From NCBI GenBank assembly GCA_032718475.1, contig JAUCBJ010002987.1, forward strand, positions 1 through 43,266: DNA of 43,266 bases, given 5' to 3'. The notes beneath the pieces are model-generated. The model was not told where the DNA came from. It was given only the letters and a program-made list of their open reading frames with translations, and did not search any database. This document shows positions 21,401 through 31,317 of the stretch, in pieces (position 1 is the first letter of the stretch; each line of letters starts with the position of its first letter). Source of the DNA: Nemertoderma westbladi (taxonomy: Eukaryota; Xenacoelomorpha; Nemertodermatida; Nemertodermatidae). The translations under genes and the position numbers were made by a program.

Positions 21401-22090
21401 AAGATTGGAATTGTCGGCCGAACTGGGGCTGGAAAATCGTCACTGTTTTCTGTTTTACTCCGCCTTGTTGAATCGCAAGGAATTATCTCTATAGATGATG
21501 TCGACATCACCAAAATAGGATTACACGATTTACGAAGGTCTGTTGCCGTTATTCCACAAGATCCTGTTCTATTTCAAGGAACTTTAGGCTACAATCTAGA
21601 CCCTTTTAATGAGTATTCTAGTGAAGCAATCAGAGCTGCATTAGAAAATGTTCAACTAAAAATACCATTAGAGGCAAAGTTAGAAGATAATTCAGGTTAT
21701 GGATCAATAACACATCCTTGTCATAAAAGAGTCGATATCTTAGAGTTTGAAGTTGAAAGTCGCGGCTATAATTTGAGTGTTGGGGAGAAGCAGTTGGTTT
21801 GTTTGGCCAGAGCGATGCTAAGAGGCAGCCGTGTTATTCTAATTGACGAGGCAACTTCGTCAATTGACCAGTTTACAGAGGAACTTATTCAGAAAGCTAT
21901 TACTGAGAATTTAATCAACTCAACTGTATTAACAATAGCCCATCGTATTAATACAATAATAAATAGTGATAGAATACTGGTAATGAATGAAGGTGATATA
22001 GCAGAGTTTAATGATCCAAAAATTTTACTAAATGATCCAAACAGTTTGGTATATTCATTCTCGAATACAAATAATGAAAAACATATCTAA
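18449..22090 (+). CDS. ABCC4-like: ABCC (MRP4-like) transporter, exon 2
   Basis: One 3.6-kb exon holds 1213 codons; with exon 1 the protein is 1282 residues, the usual size of short ABCC exporters without TMD0. Numbered on the joined protein: TMD1 about 85-385; NBD1 with Walker A GPVGSGKT (454-461), LSGGQ (544-548) and Walker B IYLMDD (564-569). ABCC proteins typically have Asp instead of the catalytic Glu at this site. TMD2 is about 680-985. NBD2 has Walker A GRTGAGKS (1059-1066), LSVGE (1178-1182), VILIDE with catalytic Glu1203, and H-loop His1234. Before the NBD2 signature is a stretch containing THPCHKR that is about 15 residues longer than usual. Substrates of MRP4-type pumps are organic anions, but specificity cannot be read here. 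The frame continues upstream to 18239, but those 70 codons read through the antisense RTE fragment; TTGCAG at 18448 marks the acceptor. Confidence 0.92.
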   Translation, partial: ADKGRVSTRLYKLNIVSTLIRVYYKEFVFCGFLHAFNDAILVVRVIFLERLIVYYLKDDTNISRDMALLDCGIIAIASIISAIAMTNSTFYFTLLCTKLRVGCSCLIYRKLLTLNTMEIQETTIGLYTNLLSSDVGRFDEIATVGTHIIATPVVIILSFPLMYYYLELSGIFGMFLVILVLPLSMSLAKLFSILRGRAQLLTDRRITLLSEILVGIKAVKAYAWEELFVKVLENVRSKEFSQICKIMYCHSFYTELNFAYITIILFCIFVLHTSLGYQFDMIILVSSTIILANLISAVIGFVVALRDFGELHAVTQRIDKLVGFTCNLNSVAECNNDLQSLKKAHPSDIYLNATNISTRRSNTNGYVIHDVSFQVNFGEIVYVIGPVGSGKTTLLQALLGELPLETGYINKSGKLAYVSQTPFIFSGTVRENILLGHSFEAGWYEEVIDMCCLTLDLLLFTEGDNTLVGEKGISLSGGQKARISLARAVYSKANIYLMDDPIAAVDSSVAKKLCDNCIRHCQSKGIVIMTTHLFKMIPQNSKIVSLYNNDIFSTLNLNQKDNLSASENAENHSYLDMILSHEASLKINNLYDGIIENVSADNDSWKSLQIYIKAGINIPRVFAFVSTIILTYILVSLTDYWLATLALKSSFKGSPSQQNNNLSDSNIIIKFIGGSKWSTILLVYLSLLVTYLICYTLNLFAYYKILLTSSQNLHTRILMRVLRARIKFFEENPIGGILNRFSKDLGIMDNFLPDLSADVMHSLCRVFLVLIFCGVANPWTLLVGFPMLVILTWLRIYTVKSLKQVKFLEGMLRNPVYQHASDTIEGRDVIIAFNVEDIYTKRFFEHLDNHTEAWFMINVLYSFLTLCVTIIYTIFTMFVLVVSLYMDSFLSRQVLCLSIIYLFSLTNYLIFLLKAAAIVEINFTSVERFLQYSELDQEDTWHHADMELPTYWPNSGVVSFKNVKLSYGECEVLHGINFVTKPFEKIGIVGRTGAGKSSLFSVLLRLVESQGIISIDDVDITKIGLHDLRRSVAVIPQDPVLFQGTLGYNLDPFNEYSSEAIRAALENVQLKIPLEAKLEDNSGYGSITHPCHKRVDILEFEVESRGYNLSVGEKQLVCLARAMLRGSRVILIDEATSSIDQFTEELIQKAITENLINSTVLTIAHRINTIINSDRILVMNEGDIAEFNDPKILLNDPNSLVYSFSNTNNEKHI

Positions 22091-22143
22091 AACCCTATAG
22101 TATGATGATACTGGCAGGACCGTGTAATTGATTCATCTTATAG

Positions 22144-22155
22144 TGTTGAGTAGAC
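22144..22155. repeat. Left target-site duplication of a truncated RTE copy
   Basis: GTTGAGTAGACA is repeated exactly at 22731-22742, bracketing the RTE 3' fragment. Confidence 0.7.
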
Positions 22156-22730
22156 ACTACTAAAGCCTATTCAAGGCAAGGGCTGCCTTAAATAGGCTTT
22201 CCAGGATTTGGAAGTCATATAGAATTAGTCGGAAACATAAGGTCCGATTATTTAAAGCAGCAGTAGTTCCAGTACTCCTCTATGGGAGTCCATGCTGGGC
22301 TCTCTCTAACTGCTGAGGACCCCAAATCTCTGGATGGCATATTTACAAGAATGCTACGCCGGGTTCACTGTGTCAAGTACAATGCACACATCTCCAACCA
22401 GACACTATATAACATTGGAAGTGTCGCATTGGTTCCCCCAAGCTTGACACTAGTACAAAGGCTCCTCCGCTTTGCAGGACATTGCTTTCGCCGTGAGGAC
22501 CAGCCAGTGCATAATCTTGTGCCTTGGCAGCCTCATGGAGTGAATAAACATGGTGGACAGCCCATGACTTTCTTGAGACGCATCTTAAAGGACACTGGCC
22601 TTGAAGATGCGGATGATCTAGCAAATGTCATGGGTGATAGGGAGTTGTGGCTGTGCAATTTTGTTGACAAGCCGGCACAGCATTCTTAAAAATGCAGCTG
22701 CAATGCAGCATGCCGATACTAGTAGATGTA
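22156..22730 (+). mobile_element. 5'-truncated RTE-like 3' fragment with TSD
   Basis: From about 22175 it matches the C-terminal coding end of the RTE family seen at 30605-31147: SLDGIFTRMLRRVHCVKYN, HISNQTLYNI, LLRFAGHCFRREDQPVHNL, ILKDTGLEDADDLANVMG, ending AQHS and stop. A CTCT duplication near 22300 causes a frameshift relative to the other copies. It ends in a short TAG-rich tail and is flanked by 12-bp direct repeats. It is an independent insertion, not the missing end of copy 1. Confidence 0.8.
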
Positions 22731-22949
22731 GTTGAGTAGACAAGTTATTTAATAGTATTCTTATAATTGTTAAGAAATTGTTTTTTTTTTGCTTGACAAG
22801 ATTGATTAATTTAATAATAACATAATATAATATAAGATTAACAATTAATATAAGAGAAAGTATGTATAATATATTTTGATCAAATTATAGCACAACAAAC
22901 AATGGCTAATATCAGTAAACAAACCTACTGTATAACTATACATACAATG

Positions 22950-23690
22950 TTATACACACGTTGGCAGGACGAGGACAATAAAGTCGGCCATCCCAGCTTT
23001 TCTCGAGACAAGGGTCTCGGCCAGATGGCGAATGAGAATCTTTGCCTCATTGCACCATACGCCGTCGGTTGTACCGACCAGTGGGGTAAAGGACATCCTC
23101 CGGTCTTCACAGACGGTCCGGTAATGGGCGTGTTTCAGCCGGGCCCGCTGCTCCATGAGGGACTCGGTCGACCGGTTGGCCTGGACGTACGAGGTGGTGT
23201 CAGCGTTGATTATCGCAATGTCAAACGACGCCACTCATTGGTTTGTCCAGACCCCCCGGGCAACCAGGTCTGCCCTTACCCCCCCCCCCCCCCCCCCCGA
23301 TCTCCCGTCCCTGTCTGTCGATGTGTCCTTGGGAGAGGGTCACCTCACGCTCGACACTTGATTGGCCGAAAGCCGAGGCCAAGAGGTCGCCAAACACCTG
23401 GCCAACCTTGTCATGACGTTTGATGATAAGGCCCCCGGATTTGCAGCTCAGTGCATGGGAGGTGCTGAATGGGCCACCGCACCCCTCGCACTTAACTGGT
23501 AGACCCGGCGGGGTGAGACCATAACGAAGGGCCAGGTTGTCCCGGAACTCGTCAGGCCCCACGTCTGTGTTGTCCAGCACGGACGGCTGGGCCGATAACC
23601 ACCCCCCGGTCTTGTTCCGCGTCGTCCGCTCCGCGGTTCGCCGACGTTCGGCTGGTAGCGCCCCTAGTGCGGCCTCCAGTTTCTCCTTAA
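22950..23690 (-). mobile_element. C-terminal fragment of an R2-type RT element (CCHC plus nuclease-like domain)
   Basis: Minus-strand peptides in order: EKLEAALGALPAERRR, then GPDEFRDNLALRYGLTPPGLP. Next comes the knuckle CEGCGGPFSTSHALSC (C-x2-C-x7-H-x3-C), then GGLIIKRHDKVGQVFGDLL. After a frame change near the C20 run comes FDIAIINADTTSYVQ, then KHAHYRTVCEDRRMSFTPLV, TDG and AKILIRHLAETL. This order matches the C-terminal part of RT polyproteins in which an FDxRI..TD..SY block follows a CCHC knuckle. It belongs to a different family from 10130-12690. The RT itself is absent and the poly(C) tract interrupts the frame, so it is a dead fragment. Confidence 0.65.
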
Positions 23691-23699
23691 TACCTTAAA

Positions 23700-26060
23700 G
23701 TATTTTTATTTAAGTATTATTTAAGAATTATTTAAGTCCTTAAAGTATCTCCTTAAGAAATTATTAGTAAATCAAATTGGATTCCATTTCTGTTCAATAC
23801 TAAAAACAAATTAAAAATATTTCAGAGCCCTGGATCAATAAACATCCTCAAAGTAATTCTACAATATTGATTGCATTCTCATTACTAGTATATATAACTC
23901 TTAGGTGGTGTGGGGAATTCAAATTAATGTGTTTCTTGTTGTTTATTGTTTGTTTATTAATGATAGTTTTAGTTGCTGGTGACTGGTTTAAAAAGTAAAA
24001 AAGAGTTTAAAAAAATGTTTAAAAATATCTTAAATAACATGGAACAAATTATCACTATACTATTGATTCTTTATTAACCTCGCTACGCTCGGTAAATAAA
24101 ATATCTCGAGTATAGTGAAAATATTGTTCTAAATTATTCACCATCATGCAATAAATTGTTATTTTCGCATTGTCATTTTCACATGTACATGGTACAGTAT
24201 ATTATATATACTGATCATAATAAAATAAAGTTATAGGAACGCATTTTAATGAGGTATCGAATGGAGGATAAAGAAAATAATTACTTTCATTATTAAATGT
24301 TTGTTAAGCAAGTGAAGTAAATCTTCTCATGAGGACGAGAATTGGTATATATTTAAACGATTAGTAAACGATTCATCTCCCTCAGATTGGGAATGTGAAG
24401 ATGATGTTGAAGAAGCGCAAATAATTGAAATAGATCAATGAACAAATACTGCGACAAAATTTAGTGTTTTACTATATGGAATTTGGCAGCTGGCTTCATC
24501 CTGGACTTTGGATACTAAACAAATCAAGATAAACTAATTATTGTTTATACTTATCTTTTATAAACATTCTACTCAAGTAATTCGTAGTTTTTGTGATTTC
24601 CAAGCGTTTCCGTTTTCCTATTGGAAAATAAATAAATATCACCACATGTCCCATAACTACAATCAATGTATAATGGCTTAGTTCCAAATAACCAGTTAAC
24701 AACAGCGGTTTTCTCTTTTTTCCATGTTTGAGAAAAAAAATCTATCATAATAGGTAATGGGATTATCAATCCGCCTATATGGTATACAGGTAATTATTTA
24801 GGTAAAGGTGCTAAGGTTGACCAAGTTGCCATGGATGTTAACTCACAAGTCAAACTTCATTAAATTACCAAATTAAACAAACAGGAGCATAAAACTTAGA
24901 AATAATTAATAAATGCGGTGTTATAATACGTTATATATTATAATATATGACATATATACGTTATATAAGTTATAATACGGTGACCATTTTTTCTTTAGTA
25001 GGATATCCATTCCAGAAGGACGCATATTCTTCCTACAATTATTTCACCAAAATGTTTTCAAATTATATTTCTAAAAAGATATCTTTGGTAAACCAACGAT
25101 TCGTGAACTAATATTAACTATAAACCTGTGGTCAATTATATGGCTGTTTGTGAGGAGAAAAAGTTTATCATGAAATCCATATCCATTGGAGAGCAAACCA
25201 AAGATGGTGGAGCAACAATAACGATGAAAGTTGGAAGTGTTATTATTAGTCCCTTATTAGTATACTTTATAAGTAATTGTTATTATATGTAATGTTATAG
25301 TAAGTATTTATATTTAGTAGCTAACATAAAGTGCTATCAATAATTACTATTGCCCAACTGGCATCTTTGAGAATTTTGTGTAATTGTAAGACAAATGTAA
25401 CTTACAGAAAATACATTGGAACTTTCCTCTTATGATGCGCTTTATGATTTTCATTTCATTCACAACCACATAGGACACCGGTATTATTATTATTATGCTG
25501 CTGATGAATATGGAAAGTGTAGTTATTGAATGGTATTTGGCTGTAAGTTGAATTCAATATTCTTCTAGCGTATTTAATTCAATATTTTATTTGCATTTAT
25601 TTTATTACAATATTCTAATATTGTTATTAAATTGTCGGCAATCTGTTGTCGGCTGTCTGTTGTCGCTCATCTTGTAGGTCTCTTGACGGTTGTCTGCTCT
25701 CAGTGTTCTGCAGTCTGTGTGCCGCTGTTGGTTGTCTTACTGCAGAAAACACCAGATCTATTGTACTATACACCAGGATGCTACTCAACATCACCACTCA
25801 GGCACTACGGTGAGAGATGTGGCCGCAGCTTTCGTTAAACTGATCGGCCTGCTGATGAGTGGAATCGTGGTGGTCAGCCATGCTGCAGCTAAATGGGGGC
25901 TTTACATGGCTGATCGTAAACTGTAGATGATGCTAGTGGTGTAGCCGATGTTTGTATGTATGTATATTGCTTGGCTAGAATATAATACTGGGTTGATTCT
26001 TCCTATTATTCACTAACAGTAAAAAGACTTACATTAATCGTAAAAAACCATAAAACATTA
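23700..26060. other. Long AT-rich stretch without a recognised gene
   Basis: No supported protein-coding gene. 23700-23770 has TTAAGTATT-type local repeats. 24040-24131 can fold (GGAACAA...TCACTATAC against GTATAGTG...TTGTTC) around CCTCGCTACGCTCGG, a phrase related to CCTCGGCTACGCCTCGG at about 9065. Stretches around 24330-24440 and 25000-25220 read as short acidic or basic peptides broken by stops and could be eroded transposase, but no family could be assigned. Confidence 0.35.
25690..25926 (+). CDS. Unrecognised small ORF, 78 codons
   Basis: Opens with MSALSVLQSVCRCW and ends in a hydrophobic stretch (VAAAFVKLIGLLMSGIVVV) followed by SHAAAKWGLYMADRKL. It lies in a patch (about 25630-25930) richer in GC than the DNA around it, and an overlapping frame is also open. 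No family is recognised and no splice signal is evident. It may be chance or part of an unknown repeat. Confidence 0.15.
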   Translation: MSALSVLQSVCRCWLSYCRKHQIYCTIHQDATQHHHSGTTVRDVAAAFVKLIGLLMSGIVVVSHAAAKWGLYMADRKL

Positions 26061-26069
26061 GCTACAAAA

Positions 26070-26345
26070 CATCTGTTGTCCACAATACAGTTTCCCATCA
26101 TTGATGCAATTTTTAGGAGAACCCACATCTGAAAGATATAGTAGTGATCAAAGTAGATTATACAACTATGGCCATTACTGGTATTCTATATTCTACCATC
26201 TAAACACAGCGTACTAATAATTAGTTTATTTAAAATGACTACATTAGGCATAGTTTATTATCAATATTTTGGTTGGCATTTGACTTTGACAATTCAATGA
26301 ATTCAATTCCAAATTATTTTCCACTAATAATATGAATTTAATATA
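26070..26345 (+). repeat. Dispersed repeat, copy 1
   Basis: Clearly similar along its length to 32345-32610. Shared blocks include CATAGTTTATTATCAATATT then TTGGTTGG, CAATACAGTTTCC/CAATACAGTTCC, and TTCAATTCCAA.TTATTTTCC. Non-coding and AT-rich; family unknown. Confidence 0.65.
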
Positions 26346-26709
26346 ATATAATAATTATAAACAATAATATGATGGGGTGACAGCGTGTTGCACCGCGGTG
26401 CTAGAACTCGCTAGAAGTTGCTGCCGCTGTTTAGGTTTGGTAATTTAGTGGAATAGTGGTAACGAAATATCAACAAAGAGAGTTTATTACTACACAGTAA
26501 TATTAACTCGTTAATGTTAATAATATATTTATAGGAATGATATACATATGAACCATAAAATTTCATACCTATAAGAAATCCTTTACTGATGCATCTTACT
26601 AGAGTTGTAGATTTAAAAATGCAGATGTTTTGGTTGATTCATATTTATAGTCTTTAAGACAATAATATAACATAACTTTATTTAATTTAATTTGATTTGA
26701 AATTTAAGT

Positions 26710-26880
26710 TTTCATTTTCCCCAATCACAGCACCTCATCGGGGGTAGATGTGACACCGTTCCCCAGCACCTATGCACCCTTGGATAAGGCAGGGTATACA
26801 ACTTTACCAAAAAAATAATCTTCTGCCACATGTCCTCAAGGATGGCTAATAAGTGGGGTGGACATGCAATTTATACAAAA
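26710..26880 (+). repeat. SINE-like fragment
   Basis: Contains CACCCTTGGATAAGGCAGGG, a phrase typical of SINE bodies (CACCCTTGGGCAAGGCA type), followed by a short A-run. The tRNA-like head is not preserved, so this is a degraded copy. Confidence 0.4.
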
Positions 26881-26908
26881 TTATTAAAATGTCGGCTGAT
26901 AGAGTAGA

Positions 26909-26945
26909 CATGGCCTACTTAAATGGCCTATTTAAGTAGGCCATG
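26909..26945. repeat. Perfect 15-bp hairpin
   Basis: CATGGCCTACTTAAA, a 7-base loop, then the exact reverse complement ending at 26945. It sits immediately before the eroded RTE endonuclease fragment. Confidence 0.8.
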
Positions 26946-26959
26946 GAGTAGATCAACAT

Positions 26960-27380
26960 TATTTTCTTGCTTTCACCCTTCCTGGGTTTTTCAAAGCCTG
27001 TTTGGTACTCGGCTCAAATATGACTTGGCCAGTAGGATTGGACAGCAACAATATGTACCAAAATTCTGGAATTTTAATTATTTCATCCTTCATAATAAAC
27101 TGTTTTCGACAGGAACAGTTTCAGAAGAAACCTGGAAAATTATATTCCCACACCACACATGCCCCAGTGGCCAAATCGATCATATCCTATTTAGGGAGAA
27201 GTCTTGGAATTCTGACCATGACTGTCAGACATGTAAATGCTGACCATCGTTTTGTTGTGTGCAGAACAAAACTGTCTTTGTTCTAAAAAAAAAAGCTGTA
27301 CAGAAGCCCTGTCCTGTGTTCTACATGAATGGACAGCCTTAAAGAAGCCTAATGTGATGGAAAAACTACTACTACTACTA
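26960..27380 (+). mobile_element. Eroded RTE-like endonuclease fragment
   Basis: Pieces in alternating frames line up with the endonuclease C-terminus of copies 1 and 2: HNKLFSTGT against GNGLFSAGT, KKPGKLYSHTTH against KRTGKLWTHSG, GQIDHILFREKSW against SQIDHILFRRKY, NADHRFVVCRTKLSLF against SSDHRLIVAKVRLSL, then LHEWTALKKPNVM against RHDWSSLLQQPSV. Several frameshifts are present. It is much more diverged than copies 1-3 and ends in CTA repeats. Confidence 0.65.
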
Positions 27381-27394
27381 CAAGGTGGGGTTCC

Positions 27395-27670
27395 ACCTTG
27401 GTCTAGTGGTTGCATTGAATTCACATCTCCTGTAGGTCGTGGGTTCGATCCTCACATGGGCCAGGGCAGTTTTCGTTTCGGCACGAATGCTTTAAAGGGA
27501 CCAGCCAGGGCGCATCTCTGCCTTGCATCCTTAAGTGGTAGCTAAATGAGTACTGGAGTTTCCTCTGGGGAGTAAAGTTCTGGGGGGACCGCACTGGAAA
27601 TAAGTCGTCAGACTTTGTGCGTGATCCCTGGCCTAGCGGCCGAAGAAAATTTACTTTACTTTACTTTACT
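27395..27670 (+). repeat. tRNA-derived SINE with TTTAC tail
   Basis: A tRNA-like head with A box TGGTCTAGTGGTTG (about 27409) and B box GTGGGTTCGATCCTC (about 27439). A tRNA-unrelated body of about 200 bp follows, ending in TTTAC repeats (27652-27669). The layout is that of a Pol III SINE. It lies directly after the RTE fragment. Confidence 0.8.
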
Positions 27671-28019
27671 GTCCACAATTACTGCACTGATAATTTGAAG
27701 TGTCTTGGGGTGACCTCCAAGATGACAAGTTGCATACCTCTTCATTATTGTGATATATAGATGAGGTGAAATTCAATTAGCCAGTGGTAGTAGATATATA
27801 ACTAAACCAGCATTGCAATATAATTGAAAGACACTCGACTTTGCTGATGGCTCAAAAGTAGGTCATCGACTGCCAGTGCGTTCAGTCGGTCAGTAGTCTG
27901 GTAGCAATGACTACTCTACTACTGGACTGTCAGAGCTAAAAATAGCCACCCGCTGCTAGCGGGGCCCATTCAATTCTCATAGTAAACCGGCATTTAATGC
28001 AAAACAAAATTATATATTA

Positions 28020-28180
28020 CAAGGTTTTCGGGGTCGAGAAATCAATTTTTATGGTCATCTCACTTCGTTCTGATGCCTTGCAACGGTGTAATTTTGCATG
28101 ATATTTATAGCTATACATGGGGAAAACCATGCACTATTGGTTTTCGAGGGCGGAGATTCGAATGGAGTGATTTCAATAAC
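28020..28180 (+). repeat. Short repeat pair with GGTTTTCG core
   Basis: AGGTTTTCGGGGTCGAGAAA (28022) and TGGTTTTCGAGGGCGGAGAT (28138) are related to each other and to AGGTTTTCTGGGGCGCTGAT near 6622. Each is followed by similar sequence for some 20-30 bp. Family unknown. Confidence 0.4.
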
Positions 28181-28614
28181 TGAAATCTATAGACTACCAG
28201 CTACAGGGCAGCCGACATTTTCTAACCAAAACAATAAACGAAAGCAGGAAATTCAGCGATACAGCCGACAATGTACACTTAATAAATTTTTATTTAATGA
28301 ATAAATTTTTTTTTTTATTATTTTATTAACTTATTTACAATTTAATTAATTAGTTATTTGAGTTTATTGCTAGGTTTTAAGGTGGAAATACAATGAAAGG
28401 TATAGTAGTTATTACACTTTCTTATTCAAATTATATTTCAGTTAGTGGTGGTATACTGTGCATGACTGCTTGGGACAGCTGAATTCGGATTCAACTAGCA
28501 GTGTATTATCTACATATTGTACACTTTTATTTATAGATTTATACGGAGGTTCATTCATGTATCTGGTATGGTATTTACTCTCATTAACCGACTGTGACAG
28601 CATGTGGGTGGGTT

Positions 28615-28632
28615 GGGGGGGGGGGGGGGGGG
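28615..28632. repeat. G18 run
   Basis: Eighteen consecutive G within GGTTGGG...GGTGG context, about 50 bp before the RTE copy 2 boundary. Candidate G-quadruplex. Confidence 0.8.
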
Positions 28633-28685
28633 TGGTTTATAATAGACCCCGATAGAGCAGCGGGAGCTTACTCTTAGCTCTGCCA

Positions 28686-31147
28686 GTTAACCGAAATTCT
28701 GTCCATCTTCAGGATTTTATCTCTGGAAATGGATTGTTTTCGGCTGGAACCCAGTTCAAGAAGCGAACTGGAAAGCTATGGACTCATAGTGGACCCAGTG
28801 GTCACAAGTCCCAGATAGACCATATTCTGTTTCGTAGGAAATACAGGAGCTCTATACAAGACTGTAATGCATTTACACTTCGACCCTTCTCTAGTGATCA
28901 CCGCCTTATTGTGGCCAAGGTAAGACTTAGTCTGCGTGCTAGCAGAACAACGAAATCTGCCTTGCCGCGGCATGACTGGTCCTCTCTGTTGCAACAGCCA
29001 AGTGTGAGATCCAGCTTCACACTACAGCTGAGCAACAGGTATGAGGCTCTTGCCTCTGAGGCGGCAGATCACTGTGAGGGCTATACTGCCTTTACAGAAG
29101 CAGTTAAGTTAGCAGCTGCGGAAACAGTTCCTGTATTACCTCGAAACAGGAAAAGGGCCCCCTGGACTGACAACAAAATTCAGAAGTGCCGAAATGACCT
29201 CCATAAGGCGCAGAAAGAGTCCCGACTCAAACAGACTACAGCGGCCAAGAATGCAGTTAAGGCTGCATCTAGGTCCATGAACAGGCAGTACTCTGCTAAT
29301 CTACAGGAGCTAATAAACCAACAGGTTGATGCCATCAATGATGCTGACGACAGCAGGCAATCATCCCAGGCATGGAAATCGATCAATCTGCTTACTGGGC
29401 GGAAAAGCCAACCAACCACCAAGGTTAAGGCTGAATCACCAGCCGATCGCCTCAATGGTTGGAAAGCCCACTTTGAAAAGCTCCTCAATAATGACAGGGT
29501 ATTGCCTGATAACTTTATAGAAGTAATAGTGTCTGAGTCTGTACTCCCAGATATTCAATTCCCATTGGCGATATCTCCTTTGCAGAAGTGAAGGCTGCTG
29601 CAAAGAGCATTAAAACCAATCGTGCCAGTGGAGTAGATGGTGTTCCCCCTGAGGTCTTTAAAATACCTGAGTGTTTAAAGCTCATCTATCCCATCATAGT
29701 AGACATGTACCGAACAACAAGAGTCCCACAAGAAATGAAAACAAATAAGTTGGTGCCAGTTCCCAAGAAGGGCAACCTAACACTCTATGGTTCTTTTCGG
29801 GGAATCTCATTGATCTCGATTGCTGCAAAGCTATACAATAGGATTCTATTAAATCGCATCAGGGATCCCATTGAGAGACTGCTCCGTGGAAATCAGAATT
29901 GGTTCCGTAAAGGTCGTGGGACCATGGAGCCCATTTTGGCACTTAGAAGGATAATTGAAGAGTTATCAAAAAAGAAAGACAGGCATCTGGCTGTTATCTT
30001 TGTTGACTTCTTCAAGGCCTTTGATTCAGTCTCTCGCTCACGTATGTTCAGCATACTTTCATTATATGGGATTCCTGATGAAATTATTGCAGCAATCAGA
30101 TCAGTATACGATGGTTCGACAACATTTGTGTCTACTGGTGACGGTGACACTGAACCATTTGAAGTGTTATGGGGCGTCCTCCAAGGAGACACACTTGCAC
30201 CATTCTTGTTCATTATTGTGGTTGACTATGTTCTACGCATGTCCTTAGATCATTATAATGATGATGGGGTGATGATAACTCCACCTACTGGCTCCAGAAG
30301 TCGAGGAAATCCTGCCAAGTACCTAACTGATCTAGACTTTGCTGATGACTTAGGAGTACTCTCAGAATCATTAGAGGGAGCCCAACGGCTGCTCAGCTCA
30401 TTAGAACGTGCTGCTTCTAGTGTTGGTCTTTTTATTAACTCCAGAAAGACCAAAATTCTGACAGTTAACTTTGAAAGTCCTCAGCAAGTCTCTGATCGGA
30501 TGAGCATAAGCTCAAAGGATGGTATGCTTGAGCATGTGGACGACTTCTGTTACCTGGGATCATGGATCCGGAAGTCAGGTGAGGACCTTCGAATACGTAA
30601 GGGAAAGGCATGGGCAGCCTTGAATAGGCTTTCCAGGATTTGGAAGTCACCGAGAATTAATCGGAAACTTAAGGTCCGATTATTTAGAGCAGCAGTAGTT
30701 CCAGTACTCCTCTACGGGAGTCCATGCTGGGCTCTAACTGCTGAGGACACCAAATCTCTGGATGGCACATTCACAAGAATGCTACGCCGGGTTCATTGTG
30801 TCAAGTACAATGCACACATCTCCAACCAGACACTATATAACATTGTAGGTGTCTCATTGGTTCCCCCAAGCTTGACACTAGAACAAAATCGCCTCCGCTT
30901 TGCAGGACATTGCTTTCGCCGTGAGGACCAGCCAGTGCATAATCTTGTACTTTGGCAGCCTCATGGAATGAATAAGCATGGTGGACAGCCCATGACTTTC
31001 TTGAGACGCATCTTAAAGGACACTGGCCTTAAAGATGCGGATGATCTAGCAAATGTCATGGGTGATAGGGAGTAGTGGCGGTGCAATTTTGTTGACAAGC
31101 CGGCACAGCATTCTTAAAAATGCAGCTGCAATGCAGCATGCCGATAC
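28686..31147 (+). mobile_element. RTE-like retrotransposon copy 2 (5'-truncated, frameshifted)
   Basis: Matches copy 1 from VNRNSVHLQDFISGNG in the endonuclease to its RT end, then continues through the C-terminal region that copy 1 lacks. A 5-bp insertion near 29555 and a following stop split the frame into 28734-29591 and 29588-31075. The second frame ends early at GAGTAG (31071-31076), where copy 3 has GAGTTG, removing the last 14 residues. RT motifs include VDFFKAFDSV, WGVLQGDTLAPFLF and LDFADDLGVLS. The 3' end reads ATGCAGCATGCCGATAC, shared with the other copies. It is the most complete guide to the family's 3' half here. No clear target-site duplication was found. Confidence 0.88.
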
Positions 31148-31317
31148 TGTGTAGTCCTGTAATAGAGTCCTTGCCTGGTGGTCATGTAAATTTCTGCTAC
31201 CTAGGATCTTGAATCCAAGATGTTGATGAATAACTCCTGATACTAAAGTGAAAAGCATGGTCTGGTCAGTCAGCATTGAGTAAACTATAAAGGGTAAGAT
31301 AATCTCTCAAAGGTTAA

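Noticed and set aside
14985-22730. ABCC exon 2 inserted inside one RTE element (copy 1 resuming at 22175)
   Set aside because: The 22175-22730 piece has its own 12-bp target-site duplication, lacks about 120 bp relative to the copy 1 breakpoint, and is more diverged. It is an independent 5'-truncated insertion.
24240-25230. Eroded piggyBac or other transposase
   Set aside because: Short peptides around 24330-24440 and 25000-25220 are suggestive, but no diagnostic motif could be tied to a family.
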